From Lineus longissimus (taxonomy: Eukaryota > Nemertea > Pilidiophora > Heteronemertea > Lineidae): DNA of 64,000 nucleotides. Under the pieces are notes generated by a model. The model did no database searches and was not told where the DNA came from. It saw only the letters and a program-made list of their open reading frames with translations. The stretch spans positions 20,274,001-20,338,000 of the forward strand of contig NC_088316.1 in NCBI RefSeq assembly GCF_910592395.1, given 5' to 3'. The position numbers and the translations under genes are program-made. Positions 47,262 through 58,865 of the stretch are shown here, piece by piece; position 1 is the first letter of the stretch; every line of letters starts with the position of its first letter.

Positions 47262-47467
47262 TCATAGTTCGTCCTGGTCGGCGTAAAGCTGCTTCTTGGT
47301 GATATTTGCGGATGGCCAGAACACTTTCATTAGGGCTACAAGTTCTGGGCATTTTGTCAGGATGTGGTTGAGAGTCATAGGCTGCTGGGTCGCAGAAGCC
47401 GTTTCCTTACTCCAAGCTTGTGGTTCAGATGGTGGCTTAGTCTGGAGTGGCCGGTTCTGAGATGAAA
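47262..47467 (-). pseudogene. LINE 3'-end fragment (frameshifted)
   Basis: On the minus strand, FHLRTGHSRLSHHLNHKLGV leads, after a frameshift near 47400, into TLNHILTKCPELVALMKVFW in another frame. The 'LRTGH.RL..HL' block followed by 'HIL..CP...AL...W' is the characteristic C-terminal region of many invertebrate non-LTR retrotransposon polyproteins. The catalytic domains are absent. A stop codon (TGA) lies at 47262-47264. Confidence 0.72.
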
Positions 47468-47479
47468 TGGTGGTAAAGA

Positions 47480-50400
47480 AAGCTTGATATTATTTAAAAA
47501 CAGACACATCGCCTTGCATTGGATCTTGGTCGCTTTTGGAATTTACCAGTTAAGTTTGTAATGATGAAGTATCCTTTGCAATAATTGAATGTGATGATTT
47601 TGTTCCTGGCTTCAAGTTTTCATTTGTGGTGGCTGCATGAGAACCCAGAGTGGCCTAGAAGCTATAACAAGCTATATTCCAGCCGCCTGCTGCAAACGTA
47701 CCCCAAGCTTTATTGGCAGACACAGTCTCGTGCTCAGTGAAAACATGCACCTCGCCACATTATTGGACTGAAAATATATAATTGATTTACTTCTCGGGAA
47801 CCATCTGGTTCAATGGATCCGATTTCGGGTGATGTGATCGAAGGTCAGACATGGTACCATGTGGTCGAAGAAAGCTGCATTGGAGACTGGTCTCGTTTGT
47901 ATTCTAAACAACCAAGGCTAGGATATCTTCTCACGGCATCCTGAACGTCGCTTTGGTTAAACAGGAAAGATGCAATGCTTTATATGTTACCCATTTGCTG
48001 CTGGAGAAAGCCGAAAAACTGTACAAATCACGTCTCTGTTTCTTGGAATGATTGACTGATACTGATCATTTCCCGATATCTATCAGCAATAAAAAGGTTG
48101 ATGTTTGCTACTCAATCATCGTAGGCTCATGTCAGAACCAGCATTGCAGAGACGATAGATTAGGATTATTTCGTCTATATATTACGGTTCTTTAGTTGTT
48201 GTCAACTGGCCCTGTAAACTGATCAATTGTTGCAGGGCAGAATATAGCATCTCTTTTACTCGCATTCAATGACCGCTGATTTGATTTTAGCCATTTTCAT
48301 GTGAAAGTCTGCCAGATTCCATTTCTCGCAAACTCTGAAGAAAAAATTCATCTTTAGTTATAGTACAATCTACTGACAAGGAGCTAGGCTCATCACATGA
48401 CCCATTAATTTGCGCACTGTAATTATTTTCTATACTCGATCAACTCAAACTTCGTTCAGTACGTCAGCTTTAAGATTGAGAAGGAGTCATCTTTATTATT
48501 CATTATTCTGAAGATTATCGCACTCGGGAATGGTATGCAAATCCCATGTGGAGAGGACGCAGTTTTGTCTCAGATTAAATCAGTCTTTGGTGCATTCTCA
48601 GAGTAAGAAAGATATCGATGAGCTCACCGATCAAACCTATGTCCTTTGGTTTCTGTGGTACTACTATTTAATGAGCACCGAGAAAAACGACATTGACATT
48701 TTAAGCACGGCCATTTCCATGCCGTGTTTAATTGATTTGACGCTTGACAATGCAGCATCTTGGAAAAAGTGTTTTCTTAGTTACGTCATGAAATGTTGAC
48801 GATTACTACTGTGTCTGGTATATAGTCCACATGGTGTTTGGTTATGCTGTCACTCGTGGCTAATACGCCAGGAGTAGATTAATATGTTGGTTTCTTTGGT
48901 TAGGTTATTGATGGCAGTGATAGATACATTTTGTTCGTTGTGTGACTCTCTCCTTCACATTCAAGATCCAATTATCACGCTTAAGTGACATTGAGTGAAG
49001 CATATGGCTTGAGAATAATTGCTTAAGCCTCATGCTTTCGTATATAAACACCATGACCAAGTCCATGATCGTCACACTATGATCTGCTTTTTCGTCTCCT
49101 GCCATGAACATATTGGCCGTGACCAAGTTTCTGTTAGGAATCTATGTTAGATTTCATTTCGCCCTCCTGTTAGATCGAGTATCAGCATAGTGTGTTACAT
49201 GATAGGCCATTAGTTAATAATTAAGCAAGAGGCTACTATAGCCCATGCACTGCTATAGGTAGCACATGTGGTCTTGGGTGACTTTAGCAAATTTATCTTA
49301 AGTAATACGCCGCAGTTGGTGAACATTCTTAGTGCATTTTGTTGTGGAAGCACTCATTAATCTTTAATTGTTAGGCAAGGAGTTGGTGTAATCGTGTCAG
49401 TGAGGGACGGACTTATTGGCCAATGGACAGATTGCCCTCCGGTGACGAAGGGATGAACACTACATACACGTTTATCATAGACATGTTACGATATCAGTGT
49501 ATTATGTCCTTTGTGTCGTGTGTAGTACATTTATTGTTGCTACCATCCCAGGGGCCATCTAATCGCAGGAGATCAGTGGCTAGTGAGGGTGGTGGTTTTG
49601 TAGTGCTTCCCATACCACTGACCCTCACTGGCACGATCATCGATATTTTGGATGTTTGTCTGTTAATCTCAATCTTCAGTTGTTGACTAGGTCTCACAGG
49701 TGTCCTCACAACTATTGACATTATTGTCAACATTTCCCGATTTGAAGACATTCTCACCTCTTCTGTTGAGCAAATCCAAGTGACCAGATAAAGTCATATC
49801 AGACTCGTGATTGGTCGTGTTATTACGACGGAAGTGCGAGAGAGCTGCAGGCTAGCAAGAGTATGAATTTAATTTTCCTTCAGCGCAGGTCATCTCATGT
49901 CAGGCCAGAATGCGATGACCTCGAGGAGAGATACAAACATGCATTCCGGCTCCGGGGCCCCAACCCTACTAACAATATAATTGAGTGCCCAAATCTTGGG
50001 TAATTGTTTACATGATAAGAATATGTGTTACGCTGCGGGACATTTGGAATGAGGATGGTCAGTATGCTGGACACCCCTAAGCTGGAGGTGGCACAACATA
50101 ACCTAAATGTGCCATTCCTGGACACGATGCCGACTGTGCAATTTGAGCCAAGTCATTGACACCGAGGTGGGTTGACTGCTAATAGTTGGCTAACTCCCCT
50201 GGGTGACTAATTAGTGGAGAACGGGTATTCATATGGCCCCTCTGCGCCCGTTTGGCATTCATTCTGTCAGTTCATCCATGAGGGACACATCAGCATACCG
50301 TCAGTCAGTTAGAAAGAAGAGGCGGAATAAGCCTTCAATTAGCATCCTCATCTTGACTGTTATGACATCGTTATGTCAACAGTCGACACTTGAAGTAAGA

Positions 50401-53400
50401 TGTTTGATGCCCCTGTAAGCTGAGTAATCGACACATGAGGACCTGAAATAGAAAGGGATGTCGTGGCATAGCCATCCCAGATCAATATCATCTCAGGAGG
50501 CATCTGTAAAATATCCAGATCTAGGCTTGGGAGATCACTAATTAAGGTGAATGGAAACCCTGATGACGTCCGGTTCGGGGCCTTGTTAAGACTGCGAGCT
50601 CTAACTCGTTTACATAATGTTGGCGACTTCCCCAGTTGAATTCGAAGGCACGATAATTTGCAGAGAAGAAGTTACACACGGCTATTCTGCTCATCTGGTG
50701 ACTGTTTATAGTATGGCTTTTTGGAACTTGAACTGAAGTACAATCAACCAAGCCTTCAAATAGACGCGGGACTGTTTCCAATTCTCTGTGTTTTTCTTTA
50801 TTGTTTGAGGAACGCTAGAAGGATTACATGTACCATATTTCTCTTTGTTTGAGCTAGCCCATTATAATAGGTTCGATCCACTACGCTCTACTACGCCTTT
50901 TGCCTAGGACGAATTATTATTGGTCTATCTTTAAGCCTGTATGCTCAGCCCACAACTTGTTACGTCAGTCTATTGTAGGCAAGATGATGAAAGTGGCAAC
51001 AGTCTTATTCCTATCATCCGAAGGCCTTGTGATGACTGATCAGCTCCGGCAAATCCACAGCAGATCGATACTGAGGAGGTCGATAGGTCAACCTTTACTC
51101 AAATGAACATGCAATATAGCTGCCAGCTAAGACCGCTGAAGAAACATTTTACTATAACATTGTGATAATATGAGACTTGCCATCGGCGTCTGCTCACGTT
51201 CGTTGTTCAGACGCGGCGAGTGGTTCATTGTATGTACGTAATTGCTGCTACATTGCACATTAGGCCAAGATCACCCGGATTACACCGAACAAATCCACGA
51301 TATTTTTGCAACAATTTATTAATTTTTCAACACGGAAATCGGCAGAACAAAAAACATATGAAAACCACCACATGCGCCTCTGGATAATGTTGTAGTCATG
51401 ATTGCATGGTGGAGCACAAAGACAAAGATTATGGTAAAAGTTATGGTAATGATGCTTATATATATTATACAAAGTCGGCTGATGGTAATGGTGATGGTTC
51501 CCTGATGTCGAATATAAGATCATGAATCACCCTGAATGAGTCACACTTACAGCTTCTCGCGAAATCATCAAATTGAGAACATATTGAAATACGAAACAAT
51601 CGCATCTTGACACGCTAGGATTGCCATCGGAACACGCTACGAGTCCGTACACCAATTTACCATTGAAATAAAGATGCAAGCGCTCCTTGGGGATATTAAG
51701 GTTTTTGTTTGAATTCTCTTCAAAACAACATCTTGTAGGAGATTTGAAATTAATTTCATCGCTCGAGCATGTGCAATGCACAAATTACTCATTTCCTGGG
51801 ATTGCCTCTGATTGCAGGTGAATTCGTTTTATTCTAGCAATATTGCCTAAAAGTTCCCTCAAACTTAAAATTTGAAAATGAAAAGAAGACGGCATGACTC
51901 TTCCCGGGTATTTCCACTGTCGTTGCTCGAGCGTTTCAAATTCACCCATTTCCGGAAGCAGGATTGACAGGAACTAATCCTCTAAAAGCGTCTCCTGATT
52001 GGTCCGCCCTTAATGAGCAGGCTACGATTGCACTGAGATTTTGTCGCCTCTGATTGGACAAAACCACCAACAAAGCAAACTCGGCGCCGTAGCTGTTGCT
52101 CTGATTTCCTTCTCGCAATGCTCCAACTGGTCAGATAGTCGCCCTCAGAAATACGTCCATGTCCCTTTGGTCTCTTGGGACCAACACGAGTTTCTGATTT
52201 GAGTTGACTGTGCTCAAGTGGCTGCTGTATATGGTTGTAATCCTCGACCACGGATGGCTGTGGTCATTATCCGCAGGCGAATGTCTCAATTGATTGAGAC
52301 AAAGCCAATAGAAGGGCTGGTCGTCATCGCGACCGATGGTTACTGATGATGACACGTCTTCCTTTGAGGACACCTGTAATCGACAGTTGCAAGGCAGCTG
52401 CAGCTACTGACCCATTCCCCAAGCCTCGAAGTTAGTAACCGTAGATACTTGGTTTGGCGGGCGAACTATCGACATCAGAAAATACAGCAAAGATCGCACA
52501 CTGCATTCCTCAGATCAACAGGCATAACCATGGTGTATTTCTGCATTTCATCTCAATCACCAGAACAAGGTGAATATCTAAACTAGCTCGACACAGTGCT
52601 GGTGTTTTAAATGAATCTGATTCTTTGTTGATTTAAAGCATTTCATAGAACCTTCTGTCATTCAAAGTTTAATTAACTTTTTGAAGTTTTCCAGTGGTTT
52701 GAGCCTTGGCGACATTTTCAATATTATTTCTAGGTGGCATTGTATCAGATTGAGTCTAGACCTGTTTTCGTGTTGGCTAGTTACTTAGGCCCTTCGGTTA
52801 TGGTGGCATGAGCTTGGATAATACTTATTTTCCCTCAAGTGAGGTACAAGTAGCACTACAACTAGAACTAATGAACGTAAGGATATTGTTCAACGATGCT
52901 GATTAAGAAACAGAAAAAAATATTTCATTTTAGAATACTTTTTGAACAGCTTAGACGTAATATCGAAATACAGAAGAATGCCCATGTTCAGTCAGGTTGA
53001 CTTGTGTTAATAAGAGATTGAGGAGCGATTCGTTTTATGGAATGGAGTGTTGAATGAATGCCCTCTGGCTATACAGTGGTATCACATATCCTTGGGTGTA
53101 TGCGGCAATATGGGTAGTAGAATTTACGTTGTTTACCTGACAACGAAGAGAAGAACTATGTACCTGCACATGCACATTGTAATTAGTTACAAATTCTGTT
53201 GGAAGACTTGAATGTTGGTGGTTTATGGTATTACAGAAAACTCCGTTATAACGTTCTAATACCAACACGACCCCCTAGTTCTGGCATATTTTATTTAAGG
53301 ATCATGAGCTGGTTTTTATCCGGAGCTATAGTATTTGTGAATTGAAACAAGTAACAGAAATACTTCTTTAGGCTTATTGACTTAACCTCAAAGTCAATGA

Positions 53401-55690
53401 TCTGAGATATGAGAATATTGGCTTGGAAAACTAAAGGCGAAGTGCGATTTGGAAAATGTCCCGTACTGTATCTTTTCCAGAAATCGGTACGGTTGTCACT
53501 CTCTGCCAATGATTGAGTGTACTAAAATACCAAGGAATGAGTATAAAAAATACCGTAAGATATTCTTTTCGCTTATTGTATATTTCGATACTTAAAAGTT
53601 TAAGGAAACGATGATGCAGGGGAGGTATAATGACTTTTCCCTTAAAGACAATCACCCCTTGGCGAGAAGGCATGAACATCTCATTTAACGTGTCCTGAGA
53701 AAAATATTATAATGCAAAATATTTATTTGTTGAGTACTTACTTACAGAGAAATAGCTGACAGGCATTGGCGCCAATGTCGTTAACTCAACCAAAGGGTCC
53801 CAAACATTACCGTTAAAAGAATTCCAAACATCATAACCCCTTTATTCTAGAAGGCGTCATGGTCTTAACATCAGATTAAATATTTTGTTTTCGAAAACAA
53901 GTTTAATTCTGTCACCAATGCTACGCTAATGATGACAGTCTTCATCAACATGAAATACACCATGTCTTTCTAACCACAGTTAAATCAGCACTCCCACTAA
54001 ACAGCCTTATAGCGTTAATCGAGATCGATTCGATGCGTTTTCAAAAAGCGGTTCCACATGAAATTCGTGAAAATGCTAATACTTTAGCTTGGTAACTTGA
54101 CAGGTTTGATTGAAAACATAGGAGTAAAGTTCTCCTTCACGTATTTCACATGAATTACTTTGCTTCCTATTTTCATCGTCTCCTTCATTGTTTCGTTCTG
54201 GTACTCCCTGTTTACGAATGGATAGATATCCTGAAGGGCTTCACAGGGAACTCTAAGTCACGTACACACCAGCTGCACTATGGGATTCACTCTTCAAACC
54301 AGCGTCGTACTATTTTTGGGAGTTTGATGGGCTAATCTGCGTTAATATCCCCCTGGTGACCTGAAAAATGTGCTCGGATAATGATACGACTGATTGTGAT
54401 TGCGGTCTTATAACAGCGCCTTAATCATTCCCGTTGGTGTCTAGACACCGCCATAATCACCATAAAATGTCCCGATCGAGGAGACATATTTCAGGTTGTG
54501 ATGTATTAAAAACTTGAGTTGGGAGAAGTTTTCGTGTTCTAACTTGTGTATATGGGAGAGGAGGAGATTGGAGAGGGAGCATATTGCTCCCTACGCCAAT
54601 ATTATGGCAAAATCTTATTCGCGAAGAGAAATTAGATGAAGCGACGTGATATGAGGTTTGCGAATTCTGATCTTGGTCCAATTTTGGCAGACATCTTGGA
54701 TGCCCACTCGGCTGATGGAGATTTGATGGGCTGGTGCGGCGAAATCTGGAACCTCAACGTCCAGATTGGACATGAGCACGAGATCTAGTGCAAAACTTGG
54801 TCCAAGAAAGTTGTTAGACAATGAAGCGTTAGAGTAGAAAGATGCAGCGTATCCCACAGCTAACTTTGTGATATCCGTTGTCACTGAGTTGACTTTGATC
54901 GAAGGTGGTAAACGTCCACTTTGCTTGGCAAAGTCGATCATCATTTGGGAATGTCGATAGTCCGCAATTATGAGTAATACGTTCATAAAAAGGTCTTGAT
55001 TCGAGTAAATCAAAGTCTCTCAAAGAACTAATACATGTATATCGAAATACTTGGTCCTTGGTAAATTGGAGAAACCTCACGTAATTACCAATAATCTAAT
55101 TTGTGTCATTACGACGCTCTTATATGCAACTCCAACAAATCAAGCCATCGAAGAAAATCAACACTCAGCTAAAAAACGGGAATTGCTCTCGAATCACAAA
55201 CAAGTCTTGTTCATGTTGCACCGAATATAACCTAATCGCTCGTCAATATTTAATGGAAGTGGAGGACTTCGATGGGGCGGTAATATTCTCAAACACGGAA
55301 GATTAATTTGTCAAGGAGAACTCTAAAGCGGATTTTGGTTGTTTTTTGTCTTTATGGTGCGCGTGCTCATTATCCTAAAACGTGTTTCGAATTGATGTCT
55401 ATGAAGTACATGCTTCACTGAAATGTCATTTGTCCTTGGAATGTAGCAAGGAACTGATTGATTGATTTCATTACCAGTTCATTTGATTTGACTATCGATT
55501 CGATTTAAGGCTTAATAGGAGAACATTCATAAATGTTTTTTTTGTACAGAAATGGGGGAAACACTTCAAAGTTGGTTATGCTCTCATTTTCTGCCTAAAT
55601 CGGACTGAAGTGCCAATAGTGCCAGTTCTCCAAAGATACAGTAGAACCATAAAGTTGATGGCTCGAATATCTCTTCAGTAGAACACTTGT
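47480..55690. other. Unique non-coding sequence, no gene seen
   Basis: No array, recognisable element or supported exon was found on either strand. Frames of 60-130 codons occur but lack any family signature. This is intron if the two-exon secreted gene is real. Confidence 0.45.
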
Positions 55691-55757
55691 CAGGGCGTCG
55701 AACCCACGACCTCTCGATCTTGAGGCCGAAGCTCTTCCACAGCCACTTTCGCTGCCC
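55691..55757 (-). mobile_element. tRNA-derived SINE head
   Basis: The minus strand shows A-box-like gtggctgtggaagagcttcg and B-box gggttcgacgccc, with 'gcctcaagatcgagaggtcg' between them. This is the usual head of tRNA-related SINEs. No body or tail could be delimited. Confidence 0.6.
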
Positions 55758-57008
55758 TTGTGTATATCAAATAGATTGGCATACTAGGGTGGCGTACTAA
55801 TCAGATATCTACGGATCTATGGGGACTGTTAGACATGCCCGACAGGCAAGGAACTTGTCCAAGTCGTCGAGATAAAGAAAAAAGTGCAATTACCGCCATC
55901 TTCACCAAGGCGATCTTGCTGATAACAATCTGTAATTGTGACCTGATATGTTCATCTTCCCTCAGGCTTAGGAGAGAGTATGATGCATCTTTCAGTCTCT
56001 TCACATGCCTAAGCACATACACAGGGGTTGCATTCAAATAGAATTTGAAGAATAGAACGCATAAAACCTCCAAATAGATTCAGGTTAACTGTATTGTCGT
56101 TTCTCTTATCTCGGGGTTGGGATTTGTTTCATCAGCAAGTGATCTGTTTGTGACTGTGAGGCCTCATTTGTTTGGTGAACTTGCTCTGGCAGATGTTTTA
56201 TAATAGTTTCAGTAAAAAGGCAATGAATAAAGGCACGAAGTCCTGAAATCTCTCTCAAACCATCTTGTCCTATCTTTAATCTACGTTAGATTTTATGGTG
56301 ATTGTCTTGTTTCTACGCCAATCGTGAAGCATTCCATAAAACCTGCTGAGGAATGTCCGTTATGGCTTGCCTGCCAGCCAGTTACGTGGCGAGAATTCCG
56401 TGCGAGTGTTTCTCTACCATAATTTATGATGGTTGGAGAAAGACTCCTTCAAACAGTTTCTTCTTTTTGGTCTGTTTACGAAGACAGAGAATGACTTCTA
56501 TTTGGTAAGCTTTCTGTTTACGCGCGGAGACTGAAGAAAGACTTGTATTTGATTTGCTTTCTGTTAACGGGAACTGAAGACAGATAGTTCCTCCGTCCAA
56601 ACACTAGCAATATTACGAGCAGACCCACCTTTGATAAATCACTACAGGATAACCGAGTAGAAAATAAGTAGAATAAACGAGCTTCGATCGATTGCATTTA
56701 GCGATACGAACGATATGTTTCAAACTTCTATCCCTGAGGAGATTCTAGATACAGTTATATCGTAAGATCGTTGCCGGATTAAAATATTGATATTATTGCT
56801 AGTTTGCCTTTGAAGTGGGGATTTTAATCTGCGATTGGGTTGAGGATATGTTTTGTCATGGCCAATGATAATGAAACATGCATTGAAATTGTTCGCATTA
56901 CGCATACGATCGTGCCAGCAGCACTTTTCAAATCTTATTCCCATGATACAAGTCCTAATAAAACATCATCAGCTGTCCTTGGTTATTGACTGCAACCTTC
57001 CTTCTTAG

Positions 57009-57150
57009 GGTATATGCAGAAATCAACACGCCTGAATGGCATGTTTCATTTCTCGGGGATCAACTCATCACAGATGACAAATCTTTGCTTCAAAATCGGC
57101 TCCCTCCAGGGACTACCCAGAATATTACAGTGACAAGCAGGGACCTTTGA
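57009..57150 (+). CDS. Candidate terminal exon of the secreted protein (tentative)
   Basis: A strong acceptor (ccttccttcttag) precedes an open frame of 47 codons and TGA, in the exact phase left by the exon at 35839-36014. Joined, the two exons would encode 105 aa. The new part reads VYAEINTPEWHVSFLGDQ and later LPPGTTQNITVTSRDL, with one N-glycosylation sequon (NIT), consistent with an extracellular product. The implied intron is 21 kb. The frame could be open by chance (roughly one in ten), and other exons may intervene. Confidence 0.35.
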
Positions 57151-58669
57151 TTGAGCATTGTAGATGTTCGCTGCAGTATAATCCGCCTCCAGTGACAGAT
57201 ATCATCTTCTGTCTGTTTGTCTTGTCTATACTCTTTATTTAGTGCTCGTTGCTTGCTGAATGACCGCTACACAATCTTCTACTCTTTGTACCCAAGCCTG
57301 GTGAATGAATGTCGCAGTATGTCACTCTTTCATCGGTTTCCTACAAAAGAATCTGTGAATGTCACAATCTTTAGTTCTTCACTCTGATTATACAAAGAAG
57401 CTTCACCACTCCAAGAATAGAAGAATGTTATGTGAACGTATCTTTCAAGAAGGTTGCGGTTTTAGCTTTGACAAGGGGGCACGAACGAAATGCTAATCTT
57501 CTTTTGTATAAGAAACCAAAGATGAGGAAAATGCCATTGCCTGGCTTCGATCGTCCGCAACTCATCCTATAGTGGAAGATAATTGTGTTTTAACCGAATC
57601 CTAACTTAGATTTTTTTTATTGCTTTTTCAGGCAGAGTTTGTTTGCTGAGCTTAAAGCCAGATTAGCTGTTGAGTCAGATACCTTTCTTTTTTGATGATT
57701 TATTTCAATCATATGATGAGATTTTGGATAAAAACATCGATGAATTGTTTCCTGCTAATGCTTTCAGCAAAAACCGATATACCCTAATGTAAAGCTTTGT
57801 TTTAGAAAACAAAGATGAAATGTGGAAAAAAACTTAAAAGCTTCCAATAGTTTCATCAATAACTCTCCTGTCTGATTCACTGCCAGGTGGTGGACACCTG
57901 TTCTTACCAAGTTTACTGCAATAAAGTGACACGAGAGAGGCGTCTACTCATACTGATAGTCCTCATCGGGGGAATAGCCCCTGTCTGAGTTTTCTCTGTG
58001 TCAAAATTAACGATTGGCTCATAGTACACGATCAACATGATGACTTCTTTCCTGTTTTGCTAATGTGCATGAAAGTGCATTTAAACTTGGCAAAGTGTAA
58101 CACCATGATACCAAAGTTACAAATACCAAATGGTTCTTGAACAGAGACTTGAGTACTTTCAGCTGGACTCATTAAAGATGATGTCATTACATTTGCTTTT
58201 AGCTCCTCACCACTTGGAACAGTAGGAGTGTCAGGTTGATGTTTAGAGCACCTGAGACCAACAACCGCCAGACACTTCCAAACAATAATAGGGAAAGAGG
58301 TGAGGTGGTTGAAGGGGCGATGACTATAAGTGATGATGGTATGCCTTGAGGACTCGAGGATTTAGGATTTCATATTGATCAAAGTTCTTCAGGCAGTAAG
58401 GGTGACAAAAATATGACTTTCACTTCACCCCTCTGTCTGGTAGTACATTTTTTTCCTGTTTATCACAATGTTCATGTTGAAATGGAAAAATACATCCACA
58501 TTGAAGCGAACAACGGGAGTTTCGAAAATAACTGTGACAGCAAGAGGAAGTTTTGATAATAGCTGTTCACCTATCATACTAGAATATGAAGGAAATGAAA
58601 AAATCGCATTGCAGATGATAAACTTGTCTCGATGTTTTCTATTGCTACTTCCTAAAATAAAAGTAATCG

Positions 58670-58739
58670 GGAGAAGCCGGGGATCGAACCCGGGGCCTTT
58701 GGCATTTAAAGGAGCACTCTTCTACTGAGCTACATCCCT
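58670..58739 (-). pseudogene. tRNA-Ala-like sequence
   Basis: The minus strand reads agggatgtagctcagtagaa at the 5' end and ggccccgggttcgatccccg in the T arm, closely resembling eukaryotic tRNA-Ala. The anticodon arm is one base short and the loop reads tttaaat rather than tttgcat or similar, so no Ala anticodon is present. The acceptor stem has a mismatch. It is most likely a tRNA pseudogene or a tRNA-Ala-derived SINE head. Confidence 0.65.
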
Positions 58740-58794
58740 AATCGATGGTTAAAAGCGCAAGCGTCGTCTTAATTGTATTTCAACTTTCACTTGA

Positions 58795-58865
58795 AGCGGG
58801 AACTAACCGCGCCCTCCCACACTGCTGAGCCCGTAGTTTCCAACTGCGCCACTCATACACGCACA
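58795..58865 (-). mobile_element. Second tRNA-like sequence, 55 bp from the first
   Basis: The minus strand shows an A-box-like gagtggcgcagttgg and, about 40 bases on, cgcggttagttcccgc in the place of a B box. It is weaker than its neighbour. Same orientation and close spacing suggest a composite SINE or a small tRNA-like cluster. Confidence 0.35.
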
